From: Alphaproteobacteria bacterium
GTDB taxonomy: Bacteria > Pseudomonadota > Alphaproteobacteria > Rickettsiales > JAFLCR01
Reading direction: 5' to 3'
Assembly: GCA_017302755.1 (NCBI GenBank)
Contig: JAFLCR010000030.1
Span: 1-14,779 of the forward strand
Length of the DNA: 14,779 nt
Shown here: positions 12,373 through 14,779 of the stretch, piece by piece
How the letters are laid out: every line of letters begins with the position of its first letter
Position numbering within the stretch: position 1 is the first letter of the stretch
The notes under the pieces: generated by a model
Database searches by the model: none
Seen by the model: the letters and a program-made list of their open reading frames with translations, nothing else
What the model was told of the DNA's origin: nothing
Made by a program: the position numbers and the translations under genes

Positions 12373-14779
12373 TTAACCCTTCGCGCCCCAATTCTTGCCT
12401 TCGCTGATCTCCACCGTCAGCGGCACGCTGAGCCAGGCTGCTTTTTCCATGAGGGGTTTGACCAGGGCTTTGAGTTCTGCAGCGCGAGATTCCTGAACTT
12501 CAAACACCAGTTCATCGTGCACTTGCAGGAGCATCGTGCCTTCGAGGTTTTTTTCTTTCAGGGCGGCGTGAATGGTGATCATCGCGCGTTTGATGATGTC
12601 CGCCGCCGTGCCTTGCAGGGGCGCGTTGATGGCGGCGCGTTCGGAGAATTGGCGCATGCTGGGGTTTTTGTCGTGGATGCCGCGCAGGTGGCAGCGGCGG
12701 CCGAAGAGGGTTTCGACGTAGCCGTGTTTGCGGGCGAAGTCGATGGTGCGGTCCATGTATTCTTTGATGCCGGGGTATTGCTCGAAATAGGAGCCGATAT
12801 AGTTTGCGGCTTCGCTGCGGGAGATGCCGAGGCGTGTGGAAAGGCCGTGGGCGGAGATGCCGTAGATGATGCCGAAATTGATCGTTTTGGCTTTGCGGCG
12901 CAGGTCGCTGGTTACTTCCTCGACGGGGACATGGAACATCTGGCTCGCGGTGAGGGCATGGATGTCGCGGCCTTCCTTGAACGCGGTTTTCAGCGTTGGG
13001 ATATCGGCGATGTGGGCGAGGAGGCGAAGCTCGATCTGCGAATAGTCGGCGCTTAGCAGCACGTGGCCGGGCGAGGCGATGAAGGCTTCGCGGATTTTTT
13101 TGCCTTCCTCGGTGCGGATGGGGATGTTCTGGAGGTTGGGGTCGTTGGAGGAGAGGCGGCCCGTGCTCGCCACGGCCATCGAGTAGCAGGTGTGGACGCG
13201 GGATTCCTTGTCGACCTGCTCGGTGAGCGTGTCGGTGTAGGTGGATTTGAGTTTGGCGAATTTGCGCCATTCGAGCACTTTTTTCGGAAGGTCATGGGTG
13301 AGGGCGAGTTCTTCCAGGACTTCGGAATCGGTGGAGTACGCGCCGCTCTTGCCTTTGCGGCCGCCTTGCATGCCCATTTCGTCGAAGAGAATTTCGCCGA
13401 GTTGTTTCGGCGAGCCGATGGTGAAGTTTCGGCCTGCCAATGCGTAGATTTCTTCCTCCAGCCTGCTCATCTCGGTGCTGAACTGGCGCGAGAGGTCGCG
13501 CAGGTACGCGACATCCACCTTGATGCCGCGCGCTTCCATCGCGAGCAGCACGGGGATGAGGGGGCGCTCCAGCGTTTCGTAGACGGTGAGAAGGTGTTTT
13601 TCAAAAAGCTCGCGCTTAAGCAGAAGCGAGAGTCGCAGCGTGATGTCGGCGTCTTCGGCGGCGTAGTCGCGGGCTTTTTCCAGTGGCACTTCGGCGAAGG
13701 AGATGCGGGATTTGCCGGTGCCGGTGACGTCATCGTAGCTGATGTTGGCGTGGGCGAGGAGGCGCTCGGCCATCGCGTCGAGGCCGTGCTCGTGGAGGCC
13801 TGCGTTCAGCACGTAAGACATCAGCATCGTATCGTCGATGGGTGAGATGGTGAGGCCGTATTTGTGCAGCACCAGCGCGTCGTATTTGATGTTCTGGCCG
13901 ATTTTGAGGACTGCCTCGTCGGCGAGGAGGGGCTTGAGGGCGGCGAGGGCGTCGGCGAAGGGGATTTGCTTCAGCGTATTGCTTGTGGCGCCAACCCCCA
14001 CCCCTCCCTCCCCCTCAGAGGGGGAGGGTAAGAGGGAGAGTTCCTCGCGTTTGGCGCGGTGGGCGACGGGGACGTAGCATGCCTCGCCGGGGGTGATGGA
14101 AAGCGAGAAGCCGACGAGTTCGGCGGTGTTGGCGTTAAGGCCGGTGGTTTCGGTGTCGAAGGCGACGTGGCCGGCGGCGCGGGCGCGGTCGAGCCAGCGT
14201 TGGAGGGTGGGGAGGTCTTGCACTAAGGTGTAGGTGGTGGTGGAAGGTGCGGTGGCCGGTGTTTCTTTGGCGGCGGCGTTGGCAAGCTCTCTCGCGATGA
14301 CGGGCGTCGGGGTGGGATGGGTGACGGTGGCAAGCGACGGCGATGCGGGCGTGGATTTTTTGAGGCGGGCGAGCAGTGAGTTGAAGTTCTGTGCTTCCAG
14401 GAAGTGGTGGAGTTTCTGCTGGTCGGGATCGCGCAGGGTGAGTTGTTCCAACGGTTCGGGCAGCGGGCAGTCGTGGCAGAGCGTCACCAGCTTGTGCGAC
14501 ATGCGGGCGTTTTCGGCGTTCTGCTGGATGGTTTCGCGGCGCTTGGGCTGCTTGATTTCTCCGGCGCGGGCGAGGAGGGTTTCGAGATTGCCATAGGTGG
14601 TGATGAGTTCCGCCGCCGTCTTCGGGCCGATGCCGGGGACGCCGGGCACGTTATCCGACGAGTCGCCGATGAGCGCCAGCACTTCCACGACCTTGTCGGG
14701 GGTGACGCCGAATTTTTCTTTCACCTCGGCTTCGCCGATGGGCTTTTGTTTCATCGCGTCGAACATGCGGACGCCGGGG
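12373..14779 (-). CDS. polA: DNA polymerase I, C-terminal 801 residues (runs off right edge)
   Basis: Repair and Okazaki-fragment polymerase. The visible part starts late in the 5' nuclease domain, with the helix-hairpin-helix segment SSDNVPGVPGIGPKTAAEL. The 3'-5' exonuclease domain is catalytically complete: DTETTG (Exo I), IGQNIKYDAL (Exo II) and YAAEDADIT (Exo III). The polymerase domain has motif A DYSQIELRLLAHIA, motif B RRKAKTINFGIIYG and motif C LLQVHDELVFE. The motif B position is Phe, as in E. coli. In the exonuclease domain, in a loop before Exo II, is an extra stretch SLLPSPSEGEGGVGVGA from a GC hairpin repeat. The open frame continues past ATG 14766 (PGVR precedes it), so the true start is outside the window. 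Large plus-strand frames opposite it are shadows. Confidence 0.97.
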   Translation of the reverse strand, partial: PGVRMFDAMKQKPIGEAEVKEKFGVTPDKVVEVLALIGDSSDNVPGVPGIGPKTAAELITTYGNLETLLARAGEIKQPKRRETIQQNAENARMSHKLVTLCHDCPLPEPLEQLTLRDPDQQKLHHFLEAQNFNSLLARLKKSTPASPSLATVTHPTPTPVIARELANAAAKETPATAPSTTTYTLVQDLPTLQRWLDRARAAGHVAFDTETTGLNANTAELVGFSLSITPGEACYVPVAHRAKREELSLLPSPSEGEGGVGVGATSNTLKQIPFADALAALKPLLADEAVLKIGQNIKYDALVLHKYGLTISPIDDTMLMSYVLNAGLHEHGLDAMAERLLAHANISYDDVTGTGKSRISFAEVPLEKARDYAAEDADITLRLSLLLKRELFEKHLLTVYETLERPLIPVLLAMEARGIKVDVAYLRDLSRQFSTEMSRLEEEIYALAGRNFTIGSPKQLGEILFDEMGMQGGRKGKSGAYSTDSEVLEELALTHDLPKKVLEWRKFAKLKSTYTDTLTEQVDKESRVHTCYSMAVASTGRLSSNDPNLQNIPIRTEEGKKIREAFIASPGHVLLSADYSQIELRLLAHIADIPTLKTAFKEGRDIHALTASQMFHVPVEEVTSDLRRKAKTINFGIIYGISAHGLSTRLGISRSEAANYIGSYFEQYPGIKEYMDRTIDFARKHGYVETLFGRRCHLRGIHDKNPSMRQFSERAAINAPLQGTAADIIKRAMITIHAALKEKNLEGTMLLQVHDELVFEVQESRAAELKALVKPLMEKAAWLSVPLTVEISEGKNWGAKG
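13988..14040. repeat. Short GC hairpin repeat inserted in frame in polA
   Basis: CCCTCCCCCTC (14006-14016) and GAGGGGGAGGG (14018-14028) are exact reverse complements, followed by TAAGAGGGAG and preceded by CCAACCCCCACCC. On the polA strand it reads LPSPSEGEGGVGVGA. Relatives have a short loop here, between the Exo I and Exo II strands. It belongs to the same general class of CT-rich hairpin repeats as the copy at 1411-1446 in dsbD, though the sequences differ. Confidence 0.72.

Noticed and set aside
13063..13845. Plus-strand open frame of 260 codons opposite polA (also 12517-13056)
   Set aside because: Composition is the mirror of GC-rich polA codons; polA on the other strand has all catalytic motifs in frame.

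Overview
The window most likely comes from the chromosome of an alphaproteobacterium. The basis is gene content: a Usg protein (a family I know mainly from Alphaproteobacteria), an Irr-like Fur regulator without the usual zinc cysteine pairs, a yqgE/dsbD divergent pair and a long nitronate monooxygenase. The core genes are visibly GC-rich. Two orphan genes (2504-3283 and 11545-12306) look more AT-rich. I cannot name a genus. I saw no tRNA, rRNA, integrase, transposase or CRISPR array.

Layout. 1-282 (-): start of yqgE/algH, cut by the window edge. 346-2484 (+): DsbD-type transmembrane thiol-disulfide reductase. 2504-3283 (-): orphan protein. 3486-4883 (+): nitronate monooxygenase. 4976-5392 (+): Irr-like regulator. 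A perfect hairpin lies at 5426-5471. 7819-5494 (-): three-gene set of lipoprotein alpha/beta hydrolase, cysteine-cluster protein (ATGA overlap) and secreted SH3 protein. 8036-8299 (+): usg. 8300-8496: repeat-filled spacer. 8497-11229 (+): glycosyltransferase, ygfZ and trhO, the last two overlapping by GTGA. 11226-11425 (-): broken second copy of the polA 3' end. 11545-12306 (+): orphan gene. 12373-14779 (-): polA, intact as far as seen, running off the right edge.

Most genes are housekeeping: disulfide reduction at the membrane, Fe-S maintenance (YgfZ), tRNA wobble hydroxylation (TrhO), iron/haem regulation (Irr-like) and DNA repair (Pol I).

The unusual content is structural. (1) Palindromic repeats of at least three unrelated kinds sit in frame inside protein genes: a 141-bp palindrome in the signal-peptide region of dsbD, a short GC hairpin repeat in dsbD and a similar one in polA, and a tandem pair of a dispersed double-hairpin element inside the hydrolase. 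Further copies of that last element lie between genes. (2) A degraded but recognisable second polA 3' end touches trhO, separated from the working polA by an orphan gene. Its differences from polA in the best-preserved block are mostly synonymous, so it probably diverged as part of a working gene. That suggests allele replacement or import rather than simple duplication and decay.
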